Of a stretch of 64,000 nucleotides of DNA, positions 63,207 to 64,000 are shown in pieces. The notes below the pieces were generated by a model that saw nothing but the letters and a program-made list of their open reading frames with translations, did not search any database and was not told the DNA's origin. The DNA is from Sulfitobacter donghicola DSW-25 = KCTC 12864 = JCM 14565. GTDB lineage: Bacteria; Pseudomonadota; Alphaproteobacteria; Rhodobacterales; Rhodobacteraceae. A program made the position numbers and the translations under genes. The stretch's first letter is position 1. Every line of letters starts with the position of its first letter. The stretch spans positions 992,001-1,056,000 of the forward strand of contig NZ_JASF01000005.1 in assembly GCF_000622405.1 (NCBI RefSeq), written 5' to 3'.

Positions 63207-63943
63207 ACACCCATGTTTCCCCTGATCAATCTCTCGCGGATCCTATTGCCCTGAGGCGGGATCTCGCGGATGCCTTTCGGATTTGCCATCAGTTGGGGTG
63301 GAGTGAATCTGTTGGCAATCATTTCAGTGCAGCGGCCTCGGAGGACGGGGCGCGTTTTCTGCTCAACCCCCGTTGGCAGCATTTCGCGACAATCCGTCCC
63401 GAGGACCTCTTGCTGCTCGACAGCAATGACGAGACGGTGCTCAACAGCCCGAACGCGCCTGATGTGTCAGCTTGGTGCGTCCACGGCACGCTGCACCGGC
63501 GCAAACCCGAGGCGAAGGTGATTTTACACTGCCATTCGCCCTACGCCACTGCGCTGGCCTGTCTAAAAGACCCAACCGTAGTGCCGTTAGACAACAACAC
63601 TGCGCGGTTCTATGGCCGCACGGCCTATGATCTCGACTTTGGCGGCATTGCCGATGCGGAGGAAGAGGGCGAGCGGCTGGCAGAGCGGCTGGGCGACAAG
63701 TCGGTTCTGGTTATGGGCAATCATGGGGTGACCATCGTTGGCGATACTGTTGCTGGTGCATTTGAAGATTTGTATTTCTTCGAAAAGGCAGCGCAGACAA
63801 TCATTCTGGCGCATTCATCGGGCCAACCCTTGGCGGTGCTTTCAGATGCTGTGGCGCAGAACACGGCAGATGGTTGGATTGCCTATCGCGGCATGGCCCA
63901 GCGGCATTTTGAATACCTCAGATCGCAACTCCCGCCTCTTTGA
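63203..63943 (+). CDS. Class II aldolase/adducin family protein
   Basis: A 246-residue protein of the fuculose-phosphate aldolase/adducin fold. Zn ligands appear in LHCHSPYATALA and GNHGVTIVG; GNHFSAAASEDG near the start is the phosphate-type loop, with Asn-His in place of the Asn-Xaa-Ser pattern of sugar-phosphate aldolases. Members of this wider group include aldolases, epimerases, dehydratases and decarboxylases. ATGA overlap with the dioxygenase gene suggests a joint pathway, perhaps acting on the hydroxylated product. Function not known. Confidence 0.85.
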   Translation: MNTHVSPDQSLADPIALRRDLADAFRICHQLGWSESVGNHFSAAASEDGARFLLNPRWQHFATIRPEDLLLLDSNDETVLNSPNAPDVSAWCVHGTLHRRKPEAKVILHCHSPYATALACLKDPTVVPLDNNTARFYGRTAYDLDFGGIADAEEEGERLAERLGDKSVLVMGNHGVTIVGDTVAGAFEDLYFFEKAAQTIILAHSSGQPLAVLSDAVAQNTADGWIAYRGMAQRHFEYLRSQLPPL

Positions 63944-64000
63944 TTCACTGTGCTGGATACCTTTAGGGGCAGTCGTTTTGATCTCGAAAGGACGCTCTTG
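63944..64000. other. End of window, probable leader of the next plus-strand gene
   Basis: GAAAGGA at about 63986-63992 looks like a ribosome site whose start codon would fall at or just beyond the window end. Nothing else can be said. Confidence 0.4.

Noticed and set aside
1..64000. tRNA, rRNA, CRISPR, insertion sequence or prophage features
   Set aside because: No cloverleaf, rRNA stretch, spaced direct-repeat array, transposase or phage gene was recognised on either strand by reading; a dedicated scan was not possible.

Overview
The window reads as chromosome from a marine alphaproteobacterium, most likely a member of the Roseobacter group (Rhodobacteraceae). The evidence is indirect: moderate-to-high GC, dense packing of solute-binding-protein transporters (TRAP, sugar ABC, Liv-type ABC), a SmoS-like polyol dehydrogenase, an RTX/Hint secreted protein and DUF2061. 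I saw no rRNA, tRNA, CRISPR array, insertion sequence or phage gene. Most of the window is catabolic islands, each with its own regulator.

Layout. 0-1.2 kb: end of an NMT1-type ABC transporter (ATPase start, binding protein). 1.5-5.4 kb: an orphan DUF4274-like protein and an RTX repeat protein ending in a Hint domain. 5.7-7.8 kb: kynureninase with a GntR/FCD regulator. 7.9-15.4 kb: a DctS/DctR-like two-component system divergent from a TAXI-type TRAP transporter (binding protein, fused permease, UspA), closed by a 13-bp-stem terminator. 15.5-21.9 kb: a sulfatase, then a TetR regulator divergent from a TMADH-like flavoprotein and a ThDP enzyme. 21.9-33.2 kb: LysR regulator, ugpBAEC, glycerophosphodiester phosphodiesterase and a HAD phosphatase, facing glpK and glpD, with glpR divergent from glpD. 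Together these import and dismantle glycerophosphodiesters and glycerol-3-phosphate.

33.2-48.1 kb: one long minus-strand operon (sugar ABC binding protein and two permeases, GH36 alpha-galactosidase, IlvD-type sugar acid dehydratase, SDR, DgoK, DgoA, SMP-30 lactonase, GH42 beta-galactosidase). It encodes galactoside uptake, hydrolysis and the non-phosphorylative entry (De Ley-Doudoroff) to pyruvate and glyceraldehyde-3-phosphate. An IclR regulator and the missing ABC ATPase lie divergently; a SmoS-like dehydrogenase and a LacI regulator follow. 49.4-50.6 kb: a divergent XRE regulator and small DUF2061 membrane protein.

50.6-61.9 kb is the most intriguing part: an IclR regulator divergent from a tight operon of cyclase-family hydrolase, cupin, SDR, 3-hydroxyacyl-CoA dehydrogenase-like enzyme, complete Liv-type ABC transporter with a Tat-exported binding protein, a beta-keto acid cleavage enzyme (BKACE/DUF849) and a GST. 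No CoA ligase or thiolase is present, which suits BKACE chemistry on a free beta-keto acid of unknown identity. A LysR regulator then diverges from a gamma-butyrobetaine-hydroxylase-like dioxygenase translationally coupled to a class II aldolase/adducin protein.

Recurrent themes: each of the four transport operons that contain both the binding-protein and permease genes has a hairpin just after the binding-protein gene; palindromic operator candidates sit between many divergent pairs; and several enzymes lack a residue usually considered essential (SDR catalytic Lys, one Fe-S Cys of the TMADH-like enzyme, two Zn Cys of the hydroxylase).
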